DNA of 64,000 nt from CAVOAK01 sp965217615 (GCA_965217615.1 CBDCIT010000030.1:124001-188000), one strand, 5' to 3'; numbered from the stretch's first letter, positions 46,082-55,576 are shown. The notes: generated by a model from the letters alone, not told the origin. A program made the numbers and translations.

Positions 46082-46363
46082 ATGACGGCGTTTTCGGTGG
46101 GTGAGCAAGTTCGCGTCCGCCAAGGCGATCCGCCTGGCCACATCCGCACGCCCTTCTATGCACGCGGCAAGACAGGCGTCGTCGAGCGCATTTGTGGTCG
46201 ATTTCGCAATCCGGAAGAGCTCGCCTACGGGCGCACGAACGGGCCCGAAAAGACGCTCTATCGGGTACGCTTCGCTCAGCGGGGATTGTGGCCGGACTAT
46301 CAGGGGCAACCCGACGATACGGTCGATATCGAAATATTCGAACACTGGCTCGAACAGGCGTAA
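46082..46363 (+). CDS. nitrile hydratase beta C-half / thiocyanate hydrolase alpha-like subunit
   Basis: The 93-residue product is the SH3-like C-terminal half of an NHase beta chain: FSVGEQVRVRQGDPPGHIRT, the conserved PFYARGKTGVVERICGRF, then LYRVRFAQRGLWPDY. Its ATG abuts the preceding stop. It is expected to form, with the N-half, the non-catalytic side of the active site. Confidence 0.8.
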   Translation: MTAFSVGEQVRVRQGDPPGHIRTPFYARGKTGVVERICGRFRNPEELAYGRTNGPEKTLYRVRFAQRGLWPDYQGQPDDTVDIEIFEHWLEQA

Positions 46364-46390
46364 GCAATCTGTGTCTGAAGGAATAAAAGC

Positions 46391-47011
46391 ATGAGTGAAC
46401 ATCACGATCACACGCCGCCGGCCAATACAGACGGTCCGCTGACCTACCATCAGAGGCTTGCGCGAGCACTTGAATCCTTGCTTGTGGAGAAAGGCGTCTT
46501 CTCCGCCAACGAGATGCGTACGGCGATCGAAGAGCTAGATGCGAGCAGCCCCGCCGACGGCGCGAAGTTGGTGGCCAGGGCGTGGCTGGACGAGAAATTC
46601 AAGACACTTCTGCTAACCGATGCCAACGCGGCAGCTGCCGAATTTGGCATTGATTGCGGTGATGTTCCTGTCGTCGTGATGGAGAACACCCCCAAGGTTC
46701 ATAACCTCATCGTTTGCACGTTGTGTTCGTGCTATCCACGACGGCTGATCGGGTTGCCACCCGACTGGTATAAGTCGCAGAATTATCGCCGCCGGGCGGT
46801 ACGCGAACCACGTACAGTTATCGCCGAGTTCGGTACCGTCATTCCAGATGATGTGGAAGTTCGCGTGCACGACAGCACAGCTGAACTGCGCAACATGATC
46901 CTACCGCTGCGCCCGGCCGGGACCGATGGCATGGATGAGGAGACACTGGCGACGCTCGTCACCCGCGATTGTCTCGTGGGTGTCACCAATCCGGCAATTC
47001 CGTCTACGTGA
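46391..47011 (+). CDS. cobalt-type nitrile hydratase alpha / thiocyanate hydrolase gamma-like subunit
   Basis: The 206-residue catalytic subunit has the metal-binding VCTLCSCYPRRLIGLPPDWY near residue 107; the Thr in VCTLCSC marks the cobalt type (Fe types have Ser). The Cys residues are normally oxidised after translation. The rest fits the family (YHQRLARALESLLVEKGVF; AEFGTVIPDDVEVRVHDS). The reaction would be nitrile to amide or thiocyanate to carbonyl sulfide and ammonia; the three-chain arrangement slightly favours the latter or a special nitrile. No activator or cobalt transporter gene is seen. An IS5 element lies 25 bases after the stop. Confidence 0.85.
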   Translation: MSEHHDHTPPANTDGPLTYHQRLARALESLLVEKGVFSANEMRTAIEELDASSPADGAKLVARAWLDEKFKTLLLTDANAAAAEFGIDCGDVPVVVMENTPKVHNLIVCTLCSCYPRRLIGLPPDWYKSQNYRRRAVREPRTVIAEFGTVIPDDVEVRVHDSTAELRNMILPLRPAGTDGMDEETLATLVTRDCLVGVTNPAIPST

Positions 47012-47035
47012 ATGCACATAAACGCGATAACTAAT

Positions 47036-48320
47036 GGGCACCTCTAAGAATTCGCGATTTGACAGAGGATGATTGGTTAAACGGGCTGTGGCCGTCTGCG
47101 GCCATGCTGGCACCGGGATTTCCGGGAGTTTCCCGCGCTCCAATTGAGCTATTTCCGCTTCAAGACCGTGCCCAGGCGATCTCCTACTCAGAGTATTGTC
47201 ACACCGCCGCGGCGAGGCGGTTCAGTTGGACCAGACGGCGCATGTTGTAGGCGAGGTTCTTCAGCCCTATCCGAGCCTTTGCCCGCGCCAGCCCGACACT
47301 ACGCAGCAGCGTCCCGCCCATGTCGTTGCTCTGGGCCCCGAAAACATGCTCGACGCGGACCCGAACGGACGAACGGGTCTTGTTGCCTTGCTTCTCGCGC
47401 TCGCTCAGCGGCTTGTTGCGGCGGGCTTTGCGATGGATCCGGCTCCTCAACCCCTTCTTCTTCAGCGCCGCCTCGATCTCCGCCGAGCGATAAGCGCTGT
47501 CCGCCCATACGCCCAAGGCCGTGTTGTCCCCATCCAGGATATCGTCGAGAACCTTACTGTCGTGCGTCGCCGCGTCGCTCACCTGATAGCGCCGCACCAG
47601 CTTGTGCCGACGGTCCACGTTGACATGGTTCTTGTAGCCGTAATGGCTCCTGCCGTGCTTCTTGGTCCACCGCGCCTCGACATCCTTTTGGCGCCGCTTT
47701 GCCGGCTTATCCTGCCAGCATTCCGGCGTCTCGCCAGCCTTTATCCCCGCGTTCTCCTTGCGGCTGTTGCGCTGTTTGGGCACCGCCACGATCGAGGCGT
47801 CGATGATCTGGCCGCCCATCGCCAGATAGCCCTGATCCTTCAGGTGGCCATCGAACGTCTCGAATAAGGTCTCGATCACCCCAGCTTGCGTCAACTGTTC
47901 GCGGTACAGCCACACTGTCTTGGCATCGGGAACCCGGTCCTCCAGACCCAACCCCAAAAACCGTATGAACGACAGGCGATCCCGGATCTGATGCTCAACC
48001 TGATCGTCCGACAGATTGTAGAGTGCGCTCAGAATGATCGTCTTGAACATCACCACCGCGTCCCACGGCTTGCGTCCCGCCCGCGACTTGCGCGCCTTGT
48101 CCGAACGCCGACACACCGCATCCAAACACCCACGGAAGTCTTCCCACGGAACAACCTCGTCGATCTTCGCCAGAGGCTCGTTCTTGGCGTCCAGCCCGGT
48201 ATACCGCTTCGAAAGATCAAAAAATCCTATCTGACCCATGAACACCCCTCCCGATGTCAACAAATCGTCAACCCGATTCTAAACCGACGGTGCGCGAAAA
48301 TGGCATTTTTAGAGGTGCCC
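47036..48320 (-). mobile_element. IS5-family element, 1285 bp
   Basis: The ends start GGGCACCTCTAAGAA (left) and GGGCACCTCTAAAAA (right, inverted), flanked by a TAAT duplication at 47032-47035 and 48321-48324. The transposase gene is complete. It landed between the hydratase operon and the lipoprotein gene. Confidence 0.92.
47199..48239 (-). CDS. IS5-family transposase
   Basis: The 346-residue DDE transposase starts MGQIGFFDLSKRYTGLD after GGGAGGGG. It has the N-terminal DUF772-type region (AVVMFKTIILSALYNLSDDQ), the catalytic Asp in GGQIIDASIVAVPKQ, the second in GVWADSAYRSAEIEAAL and the Glu in RVRVEHVFGAQSNDM. All are intact, so the element is probably active. Confidence 0.92.
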   Translation of the reverse strand: MGQIGFFDLSKRYTGLDAKNEPLAKIDEVVPWEDFRGCLDAVCRRSDKARKSRAGRKPWDAVVMFKTIILSALYNLSDDQVEHQIRDRLSFIRFLGLGLEDRVPDAKTVWLYREQLTQAGVIETLFETFDGHLKDQGYLAMGGQIIDASIVAVPKQRNSRKENAGIKAGETPECWQDKPAKRRQKDVEARWTKKHGRSHYGYKNHVNVDRRHKLVRRYQVSDAATHDSKVLDDILDGDNTALGVWADSAYRSAEIEAALKKKGLRSRIHRKARRNKPLSEREKQGNKTRSSVRVRVEHVFGAQSNDMGGTLLRSVGLARAKARIGLKNLAYNMRRLVQLNRLAAAV

Positions 48321-48353
48321 TAATATATGCGTGCGCGCGACCGGGAGGGACCA

Positions 48354-48950
48354 ATGATCCGCGGACGCCATCTCGCATTGATTCTGCTTCTCCTCACGGC
48401 GTTGAGCGGATGCTACTTCCCGTCAGACTACGAGGCGGATCTGAGCATTGAAGCGGACGGAAAATATGCGTTCCGCTATGTCGGCGAGTTAACCTATCTG
48501 CCATTGTTGCAGAAGCTCTCCGATGAAGGGGTTACGAAGGAGGAGGTTCAAGAATTGGTGGAGGCGGCGCGCCAAGATCTCGCGCGTGACAAATCTTTCA
48601 AGGAAGTTACCTTCGTTCGGGACGCCAAGTTCCGTGTGCGCTACGAGCGGCAGGGCGATATTATTGACGAGAAGTCCTTCAACTTTGTGCGTTTCAACCC
48701 GCGGTTCTTTTCAATCCTGCGGCTCGAGGATGGCACCGTGAAGATTAAGGGCAACCGACCACCGCAGAGCTACGTTCCCCGACTCAACAAGATGGGGCTC
48801 CGCCCAAATGGCATTTTCCGGGTTTGGACGAGCGCCGAAGCTATCGATAACAACGCGGCGGCGGTCGAGGGTGAGACGAAACGCGTTTTCACATGGATCG
48901 TTGAGGATATGACGCAACCGTCGCCCTATTTGGTCCTGCGGATGCCATAA
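48354..48950 (+). CDS. putative lipoprotein, 198 aa
   Basis: The lipoprotein signal LALILLLLTALSGC ends at Cys near 21. The body is soluble and alternates strand and helix (YEADLSIEADGKYAFRYVGE; LVEAARQDLARDKSFKEV). ATG 48354 after GGGAGGGA is preferred to ATG 48327. No family is recognised; it may be an outer-membrane-associated periplasmic lipoprotein. It is 30 bases past the IS5 end. Confidence 0.75.
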   Translation: MIRGRHLALILLLLTALSGCYFPSDYEADLSIEADGKYAFRYVGELTYLPLLQKLSDEGVTKEEVQELVEAARQDLARDKSFKEVTFVRDAKFRVRYERQGDIIDEKSFNFVRFNPRFFSILRLEDGTVKIKGNRPPQSYVPRLNKMGLRPNGIFRVWTSAEAIDNNAAAVEGETKRVFTWIVEDMTQPSPYLVLRMP

Positions 48951-49030
48951 GACGAAACGCTTTGTGTATCCAAGTCTCGATTGGCGCGCTCAACGGTCAA
49001 CCGCGCCGATGTTCGCCGATCTGGGCAGCG

Positions 49031-49669
49031 CTAAAGCTTTTGTTCGACGTATGCGCTTATGGTTTCGGCCATGTGCGATGGATCGGTGCCATGTTTGAAC
49101 ATCCTGAGAAACTTCCCATCGCGTCCCATCAGATAAACAAACGACGAGTGGTCCATCAGGTACTCCGTCGCCTGCGGATCGTCGACCTTGGCATAAAAGA
49201 CTCTATAGACGTCCGCCGCTCGCTTGATCTGCTCTGGTGTACCCGTAAGGCCGACCAGCCGCGGGTGAAAGTGCGCAACGTATTGTGAGATATATTCGAC
49301 AGTGTCCCGCTCAGGATCGATAGTGATGAATAGGGGTCGTACGGAATCCGCCTTGTCGCCGAGTTCGTCGAGCGCAATCGCCACATTCTGTAACTCGGTT
49401 GGGCAAATGTCGGGGCAGTAGGTGTAGCCGAAAAAGACCAACAGAAATTTGCCGCGATAATCGGCGTCGGTGACGGATTTGCCTAAATGATCGACGAGCT
49501 CAAAATGGCCACCTACCTCGACCAACGCCTCAAACCCAGCAAGATCGTCTTGTCCGGATGATACTGCCACCTGGGTCAATTGATACCAGGCAATAGTCGC
49601 GGCCGTCGCGATCGCCGCAAGTGCGGCGACAATTGCGCTGATCATGGCGGGTGAGAGTGGCAGTCGCAT
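49031..49669 (-). CDS. SCO1/SenC-family copper chaperone
   Basis: SCO proteins deliver copper to cytochrome oxidase or act as periplasmic thiol proteins. The product has one N-terminal membrane anchor (MISAIVAALAAIATAATIAW) and a thioredoxin-like domain with GYTYCPDICPTEL (CxxxC copper ligands) and the later His in LMDHSSFVYLMG. ATG 49669 is chosen; the frame is open to 49759, which would add 30 basic residues. No oxidase genes are next to it here. Confidence 0.88.
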   Translation of the reverse strand: MRLPLSPAMISAIVAALAAIATAATIAWYQLTQVAVSSGQDDLAGFEALVEVGGHFELVDHLGKSVTDADYRGKFLLVFFGYTYCPDICPTELQNVAIALDELGDKADSVRPLFITIDPERDTVEYISQYVAHFHPRLVGLTGTPEQIKRAADVYRVFYAKVDDPQATEYLMDHSSFVYLMGRDGKFLRMFKHGTDPSHMAETISAYVEQKL

Positions 49670-49958
49670 GACAGGCTCGTATCGCTGGCGGGACGGGTCG
49701 AAACGAAGGACTTGATATAGCGCGTTGTGGACGTATTTCGAGGGTAGAAATCGACCCATTATACTTAATCGGCCAGTATTTGATGCAGCCGGTCGGAATC
49801 CGGAAACTGCGGAGGTAGCGAAAAGGTCCGGTGGACGAGAAAGAAAGGACGGGCATGGCGATGCGCGTCTAGTCTTTGCCTAATTGCTGCCACAACTGGG
49901 CGCGATTTTGGCGCAATGCGCCAAACTGCTAAACTTTCTCGAGAAGGAGGCCCACGAC

Positions 49959-50657
49959 ATGCTTCAGACAATTGCGCTCGTCGATGATGACCGGAATATC
50001 CTGACATCGGTGTCGATGACTCTGGAGTCAGAGGGCTACCAAGTGCGCACATATATCGACGGCGAAGACGCGCTGCGTGGCATGTCTCAGCAACCAGTCG
50101 ACCTCGCCATACTCGATATCAAGATGCCCCGCATGGACGGTATGGAGCTGCTGCAGCGCCTGCGACGGACGAGCAGCGTGCCAGTGATTTTTCTGACGTC
50201 AAAGGACGATGAAATCGACGAAATGCTGGGCCTCAGAATGGGTGCCGACGATTACATAACAAAGCCGTTCTCACAGCATTTGCTGATCGAGCGGATACGC
50301 GCCCTTTTGCGGCGTGTGGAGCTCCAAGAAAGCGGCGCAGCGGCTGACGGAGAGGGTGTCATGGTTCGCGGCGATCTCGTTCTCGACGCGGACCGGCACC
50401 TCTGTACGTGGAAGAGTCAGCCCATTTCACTTACGGTGACCGAATTCCTTCTTCTTAAGGCACTGGCCCAACGTCCTGGTCACGTAAAGTCGCGCGACCA
50501 GCTAATGGACGCCGCATATGGCGAGAGCATCTATGTGGATGACCGGACGATCGACAGTCATATCAAGCGTTTGAGGAAGAAGTTCCGACAAATCGAACCG
50601 GATTTTGCCCAAGTCGAGACACTCTATGGTGTCGGTTATCGCTACCGCGACAGTTGA
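49959..50657 (+). CDS. chvI: OmpR-family response regulator ChvI
   Basis: The 232-residue regulator has a receiver domain with the phospho-acceptor Asp in LAILDIKMPRMDGMELLQ and Lys in ADDYITKPFS, and a C-terminal winged helix (LTVTEFLLLKALAQRPGHV, YVDDRTIDSHIKRLRKKF). GAGAAGGAGG precedes ATG 49959. It is followed by its kinase ChvG in the conserved alphaproteobacterial order, which controls envelope and acid/stress responses. Confidence 0.92.
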   Translation: MLQTIALVDDDRNILTSVSMTLESEGYQVRTYIDGEDALRGMSQQPVDLAILDIKMPRMDGMELLQRLRRTSSVPVIFLTSKDDEIDEMLGLRMGADDYITKPFSQHLLIERIRALLRRVELQESGAAADGEGVMVRGDLVLDADRHLCTWKSQPISLTVTEFLLLKALAQRPGHVKSRDQLMDAAYGESIYVDDRTIDSHIKRLRKKFRQIEPDFAQVETLYGVGYRYRDS

Positions 50658-50662
50658 GAGGA

Positions 50663-52291
50663 ATGTCTGAGCGCAAAATCGCCAGTAATGTAGGGGTGCC
50701 GTTGCGGCGAAAATATCTATCGCCGCTTACACGCAAGATTCTGGCAATCAATGTTCTGGCATTGGCGATCCCGATTGGTGGATTGCTTTATCTCGGCCCA
50801 TATCGGGACGGTTTGATCGTGTCGGAGTTGGAGTCGCTGCAAATCGAAAGCGGGATTTTCGCAGGTGCCATAGGCGAAAGTGCGATCGAGAGCGTCGCGC
50901 CCGGCTATCAAGCGCTCAATCTGGTGCCGGCGCGCGATATGGTCCGGCGCTTGAGCGCCACCACCCGTGTGCGGGCACGCCTGTTTGTCGCCCGGGGCGC
51001 GTTGGTTGCAGATAGTCGGCAGCTCTTGGGCAGCGGCGGCATCGTGCGGGTGCAAGAGTTGCCGCCTCCGGAAACCTCAATCACGGTTTTCAATCCCCTG
51101 ATGGATGCATTGGATTGGATCGCTGGCTGGCTTCCACAACATGAGCGCTACGAGCGCTACCTCGAGCCGACAGAGCAGGATGCGACAGATTACGATGAAG
51201 TCAAACGTGCATTGGTTGGCGAGGCTAGCGGCCGGGTTCGCCTAAATGCGGCAGGTGGCCTGGTTTTGTCTTACTCGCAGCCGGTGCAACGTTACCGCCA
51301 GGTGCTCGCTTCTGTGATGCTGTCCAAGGACGGCACAGAAATCGAGGCTGCCGTCCGAAATGTCCGGCTTACCATATTGCAGATCTTTGCCGGTGCATTG
51401 GTCATCACGGTGCTGTTATCCTTCTATCTTGCCGGCACGATTGCCCGACCTGTTCGGCATTTGGCCGCTGCTGCCGAACGGGTGCGTCATGGATTGGGCC
51501 GCGAAAGTCAGCAAATACCCGATCTGACCAATCGCGGCGATGAAATTGGTGATCTGTCGGCCGCGTTGCGAGAGATGACGGACGCTCTTCACGCACGCAT
51601 GGACGCGATCGAGAGGTTTGCGGCCGATGTCAGCCATGAAATCAAGAACCCGCTGACGTCGTTGCGCAGCGCGGTCGAAACTGCGGCGCGAGTGAGTGAT
51701 CCGGGGCAACAACGCAAGCTCATGGATATTATTGTTGAGGACGTGGAGCGCCTCGATCGTCTGCTCAGCGATATTTCGAATGCCTCCCGACTCGATGCAG
51801 AGTTGAGCCGCGCTGAGCTGGAGTTGGTTGATGTTTCAAAGATGCTAGCGATGTTGTCTGAACATTCTTCTGTGGATGACGCTGCACATCCACCGCTAGC
51901 AGTTAAATTTTCCGATGATCAAGAGCTGCGCGTTAACGCCAACGCTGATCGCCTAATGCAGGTTTTTCGCAATCTCATCGATAATGCCACGAGTTTCTCG
52001 CCACCAGCTTGCTCGATCGTCCTCAAAGCGTCCAGAAACGGCCGATCTATCGAAGTTGCGGTCGAAGATCAGGGACCTGGAATTCCCGAGGGCAAACTCA
52101 ATGAGGTCTTTGACCGGTTCTACACGGAGCGACCCTCTGGTGAGAAGTTCGGCACGCATTCTGGTCTCGGACTCTCAATTTCCAAGCAGATCACTGAAGT
52201 GCACGGCGGGACCATCCGTGCGGAGAATCGCTATGACGCTGACGGTGTTATTGTGGGCGCGCGCTTTGTCGTACGCCTGCCTGCCGTCTGA
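50663..52291 (+). CDS. chvG: sensor histidine kinase ChvG
   Basis: The 542-residue inner-membrane kinase has two transmembrane helices (ILAINVLALAIPIGGLLYL; ILQIFAGALVITVLLSFYLA) around a periplasmic sensor domain, a HAMP region, the H box AADVSHEIKNPLTSLRS (His near 325) and ATPase motifs RNLIDNATSFS, VEDQGPGIPEGK and THSGLGLSISKQI. ATG 50663 is preferred to the TTG nine bases before. It lies 5 bases after chvI and precedes rapZ. Confidence 0.92.
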   Translation: MSERKIASNVGVPLRRKYLSPLTRKILAINVLALAIPIGGLLYLGPYRDGLIVSELESLQIESGIFAGAIGESAIESVAPGYQALNLVPARDMVRRLSATTRVRARLFVARGALVADSRQLLGSGGIVRVQELPPPETSITVFNPLMDALDWIAGWLPQHERYERYLEPTEQDATDYDEVKRALVGEASGRVRLNAAGGLVLSYSQPVQRYRQVLASVMLSKDGTEIEAAVRNVRLTILQIFAGALVITVLLSFYLAGTIARPVRHLAAAAERVRHGLGRESQQIPDLTNRGDEIGDLSAALREMTDALHARMDAIERFAADVSHEIKNPLTSLRSAVETAARVSDPGQQRKLMDIIVEDVERLDRLLSDISNASRLDAELSRAELELVDVSKMLAMLSEHSSVDDAAHPPLAVKFSDDQELRVNANADRLMQVFRNLIDNATSFSPPACSIVLKASRNGRSIEVAVEDQGPGIPEGKLNEVFDRFYTERPSGEKFGTHSGLGLSISKQITEVHGGTIRAENRYDADGVIVGARFVVRLPAV

Positions 52292-52321
52292 CCTCCGTCA
52301 AAGCCACTCCCGCAAGGTACA

Positions 52322-52873
52322 ATGAATGCTGTCGCCCGAGTAGATGCTCCTAAGGGAAGTTTGGGAGTTGGATCAAGCTTCGAGGCCGGACTGAGGATGA
52401 CGGAGAAAATTGATCACAGCAGTGCGCCGCAAGGACGCGTCATTCTTGTGACCGGCATGTCGGGTGCTGGCCGGTCGTCTGCACTAAGGGCGCTGGAAGA
52501 TCTCGGATACGAGGCGGTCGATAATCTCCCACTCTCGCTCTTTAAGGGTCTTGTCCGGTCTGGCGATCTCTTTGGGCGGCGCCCGATCGCCATCCGCGTC
52601 GATATCCGCACAAGAGATTTCGGGGTCGAGCCTGTTCTCGAGGAGCTAGACAAGCTGATCGACGAGGAAGAACTCCAAACCCACGTGTGGTTCCTCGATT
52701 GCGATGACGAAACGCTCGTCCGTCGTTATACCGAGACCCGCCGGCGCCATCCCCTGGGCACGAATCGGCCGCTAACTGACGTTATCCGCCTCGAGCGTCG
52801 GCTACTTATGCAATTGCGCAACCGTGCCGACCTTCTGATCGACACGACCGAGAAGAAAACAGCGGAGCTTAAC
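52322..52873 (+). pseudogene. rapZ: RapZ nucleotide-binding protein, cut by an IS
   Basis: RapZ is a GTPase-like adaptor (YvcJ family) that controls amino-sugar RNA decay in enterics and is conserved with chvG in alphaproteobacteria. The Walker A GMSGAGRSSALRALEDLGYE and DNLPLSLF are present, with the DCDDETLVRRYTETRRRHPL segment. At 52873 the gene meets the IS903-type end and the frame reads 17 foreign residues to a stop at 52927, so about the last 100 residues with the dimerisation and RNA-binding part are lost. Either ATG 52322 or 52397 may start it. Confidence 0.88.
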
Positions 52874-52923
52874 GGCTTTGGTGCATGGAGCCGCGATGGT
52901 GTGATCGCCCATTCCCCGGTTGG

Positions 52924-53872
52924 TTAGCGGATCCTGATTGTGTTTGGTTTCGCCGCACGGATAGAGCGATTGAGTACGTCGATCTGCATGGCGATTTCGG
53001 TTTGTTGGGATTGGAATGTGCGAGCGGTGAGCTTGCCGCCGTTGAGCCTCTTGACGCGAGCCATGGCTGTTTCGCCAAGCGCTCTCAATCCGTAGCCCTG
53101 TCGTTTCTGCCAGTTCATCCTTCCCTTCGACGCGATCTCCGCCGCATGGTGCTCCCGTTCCGATCCGCCATGAGGGGTGTCCGGGGGAGGAATGGATGTG
53201 GCGCGTGGCGGGATGATGATTTCAGGTGGTGAATTCGGTGGCCGAGCTTCTCGGATCGCTTTTGTCACGGGCTCCCCGTCATAGGCGCCGTCGGCAAACA
53301 CGCGCCGGATCATCCCACCGGAACCGGCGACCAACGGTCCCGCCATCGTCGCATCGGCCGTGTCGTCACCGGTCAGTTCATGCGTCCGGATCTCGCTGCT
53401 GGCCGGGTCAACCGAGATATGCAGTTTGCGCCACGAGCGCCGCGTTTCACCGTGCTTGGCGCGAGCCCCCTCGCCAGCGCCAAAGAATTTCAGGCCCGTG
53501 GAATCCAGCACGATATCCGTAGGCCATTTGTTCGTGCTAGTTTCCACAACGACATCCACCGTTCGCCGCCGCCGCGACAGCGTGGTGTGATCCGGCACCG
53601 GCAGATCGCACCCCATAAAGTCCACGAGGGAACGCACAAAGCCTTCCGTCTGGCGCAGCGGCAGTCTGAAGACCATCCCCAGCATCAGTGTCGTGGAAAT
53701 CGCCAACTCTGAAAACCGCCGCTGGCCACCAGGAGTTCGCCGTTTGGCTGCGTCCCATTGCTCCAGGGCGCGCTCATCAATCCAGAAACGAATGTCGCCG
53801 CGCCGAACCAAACCACGGTCATAATCCGGCCAGTTCATGACCCGGTACTTGGCTCTGGGGATATGGTGGCGA
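52924..53872 (-). pseudogene. IS903-type transposase, N-terminus replaced by the IS3 insertion
   Basis: This is the same 300-plus residue DDE transposase as in the second copy (RFWIDERALEQWDAAKR; IVLDSTGLKFFGAGE; RVFADGAYDGEPVTKAIR; GETAMARVKRLNGGK). The natural start MPFKFHASR lies beyond the IS3, at about 55149-55170; the present frame takes its first residues from IS3 sequence (to 53898). It also differs from copy two in SRRRRTV versus SRWWRTV. Probably inactive. Confidence 0.85.
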
Positions 53873-53901
53873 TGGCCTGCCCCCAATGTATGTGCCAATC
53901 G

Positions 53902-54738
53902 CTATGTTAGTCTTGGCACGGTGATTGGGAAGGGCTGATCCGGCTGGAGCCCATCCATAGCGCAAGCCGGATCAGTCCGGTTAGGCGCGATGGTCACTGG
54001 CGCCGGGGGTCTGTAGCCCAGCGCACTGTGTGGTCTGACCGTGTTGTAGTGCTGCCGCCATCGCTCGATCAGCACCTGGGCCTCCTTGAGCGAGTAGAAG
54101 ATTTCGCCGTTGAGCAGCTCGTCCCGGAGCTTGCCGTTGAATGACTCGTTGTAGCCGTTCTCCCAGGGACTGCCCGGTTCGATGTAGAGCGTCTTCACAC
54201 CGACCCGCGCCAGCCACTCACGGACGGCCGTGGCAGTGAACTCGGCACCATTATCCGAGCGGATGTGGTCCGGCGGGCCACGATCGACGAACAGCGCGGC
54301 AAGGCGATACAGCACGTCGTCGGATCGCAGCCGTCGTGCGACGTCGATTGCCAGGCACTCCCGAGTGTACTCGTCGATGATGGTCAGCGTGCGGAATGCC
54401 CTGCCATCGTGTGTGCGAGCCATGACGAAGTCATAGGCCCAGACATGGTGCGGCCAGTTCGGACGCAGACGGATGCAGGACCCATCGTTGAGCCATAGCC
54501 GGCCCCTCTTTGGTTGTTTTGCAGGCACCTTCAGTCCCTCCCGTCGCCAGATGCGTTCGACCCGCTTGTGGTTCACGTACCAGCCCTCGCCGCGGAGCAG
54601 CGCCGTGATCCGGCGATAGCCGTAGCGACCGTACGCGCTGGCCAGCCGCACAATGGCCGCGGTCAACGCCGCCTCATCGTCAGCCTCGACACGCCGATAG
54701 CGTTGCGTCGAGCGTGGTTGCCCAATGACCCGGCACAC
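53902..54738 (-). CDS. IS3 transposase OrfB
   Basis: The 278-residue integrase-like product has the HTH_21 region (YGRYGYRRITALLRGEGW) and the DDE core: VWAYDFVMARTHDGRAF (D), HIRSDNGAEFTATAVREW (D) and SPWENGYNESFNGKLRDELL (E). Its frame is open back to the orfA stop, so it is probably made as an OrfAB fusion by -1 frameshift. It differs from the second copy by single residues (RTLTIID versus RMLTIID). Confidence 0.93.
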   Translation of the reverse strand: MCRVIGQPRSTQRYRRVEADDEAALTAAIVRLASAYGRYGYRRITALLRGEGWYVNHKRVERIWRREGLKVPAKQPKRGRLWLNDGSCIRLRPNWPHHVWAYDFVMARTHDGRAFRTLTIIDEYTRECLAIDVARRLRSDDVLYRLAALFVDRGPPDHIRSDNGAEFTATAVREWLARVGVKTLYIEPGSPWENGYNESFNGKLRDELLNGEIFYSLKEAQVLIERWRQHYNTVRPHSALGYRPPAPVTIAPNRTDPACAMDGLQPDQPFPITVPRLT

Positions 54739-54783
54739 CCGACGCTCGGGCAGGGCATGCCGCGTGGAGATGTGCTGAACATA

Positions 54784-54816
54784 GCCCCGGCGGCGCTCGG
54801 GGCTTAGAAGTTTCCC
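54784..54816 (-). promoter_or_regulatory. -1 frameshift signal of IS3, first copy
   Basis: On the minus strand the slippery heptamer G_GGA_AAC (54810-54816) lies in the orfA frame, four codons before its stop, and a GCCCCG/CGGGGC stem follows a few bases later. See the second copy for the same signal. Confidence 0.75.
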
Positions 54817-55082
54817 TCAGCGGCTTCCTTCAGAATCAGCTTATCCAGCGTCAGATCAGCGACAGCTCGTCTTAGCCGCAGATTCTCCCGCTCGAGCTCC
54901 TTGAAGCGCCGTGCCTGCTCAATCTTTAGGCCGCCGTACTCCTTGCGCCAACGGTAATACGTCTGTTCCGAAACACCCAAGGTCCTGCAAACCGCAGGTA
55001 CCGTTTGGCCGCCCGACAGGCTAACCTCCGCCTCCCGTAGCTTACCGATAACCTGTTCCGCGGTATGTCGTTTACGTGGCAT
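54804..55082 (-). CDS. IS3 transposase OrfA
   Basis: The 92-residue HTH protein (HTH_Tnp_1) starts MPRKRHTAEQVIGKLREAE; it has the helix-turn-helix AVCRTLGVSEQTYYRWRKEY and a C-terminal leucine-zipper-like helix (FKELERENLRLRRAVADL). It binds the element ends. Confidence 0.93.
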   Translation of the reverse strand: MPRKRHTAEQVIGKLREAEVSLSGGQTVPAVCRTLGVSEQTYYRWRKEYGGLKIEQARRFKELERENLRLRRAVADLTLDKLILKEAAEGNF

Positions 55083-55242
55083 CCTGACCTCCGTTCAAAC
55101 AGTCCTAGCCTAACATTCGGCCTGGACCAAGTTTTGGGGGTCAGGTCAGCGACGCGATGCGTGGAACTTGAAAGGCATGACAAACTCTCAAAGACGGAAG
55201 CGGAGCCAGATATACTAATCCTCAGGTCCATGCACCAAAGCC

Positions 55243-55576
55243 GCATCGAGCCGACCAAGCACAGGCCGACCTCACCGGCAGACAAGGCGAGGCCCCGACT
55301 GCGCGCGACACTGGAGCAAGCGGAGAACCAGAAGGCCACGATCAAGTCGCTGTGCGCGGAACGAGGTGAGCTGCGTAAGGAGGTAACCCGGCTGAACAGG
55401 GAGCTCGCCCGTCTGGGGAAGCGGCTGGCTCGTGAGGAGCAGGCGTCGGAGAGGCACAAGGAGACCATACGCCGGCAGTACGACGAGGACATTCAACTCC
55501 GCGCGGCGCTGAGACGGTTGCGCGATCGGTCGGACAGGGTTCGGTCGCTGACGGAGGAGGTCTTCTGGCTGCGCAT
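55243..55576 (+). pseudogene. coiled-coil gene fragment between two IS903 copies
   Basis: The 334 bases between the two IS ends are fully open in one frame and read as an Arg/Glu/Leu-rich coiled coil (LEQAENQKATIKSLCAERGE; RLNRELARLGKRLAREEQA; SLTEEVFWLRMAL). Neither end of the gene is present. The two-strand trapped fragment marks a rearrangement between IS copies. The gene is not recognised. Confidence 0.55.

Larger units (their letters stand above)
53873..55148 (-). mobile_element. IS3-family element, 1276 bp, first copy
   Basis: The ends read TGGCCTGCCCCCAA at 53873 and TGACCTGACCCCCAA (inverted) at 55148, with a four-base GCGA target duplication (53869-53872 and 55149-55152). It contains orfA and orfB and is identical in length to the second copy at 60684-61959. 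Confidence 0.93.
52874..55242 (-). mobile_element. IS903-type (IS5 family) element, first copy, split by an IS3
   Basis: The ends are GGCTTTGGTGCATGGA (52874) and its inverse ending at 55242. The IS3 at 53873-55148, with a GCGA target repeat on both sides, sits inside it. Without the insert and one GCGA the element is 1089 bp, exactly the length of the second copy. No matching direct repeats flank the outer ends, so one side has been rearranged. Confidence 0.9.
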
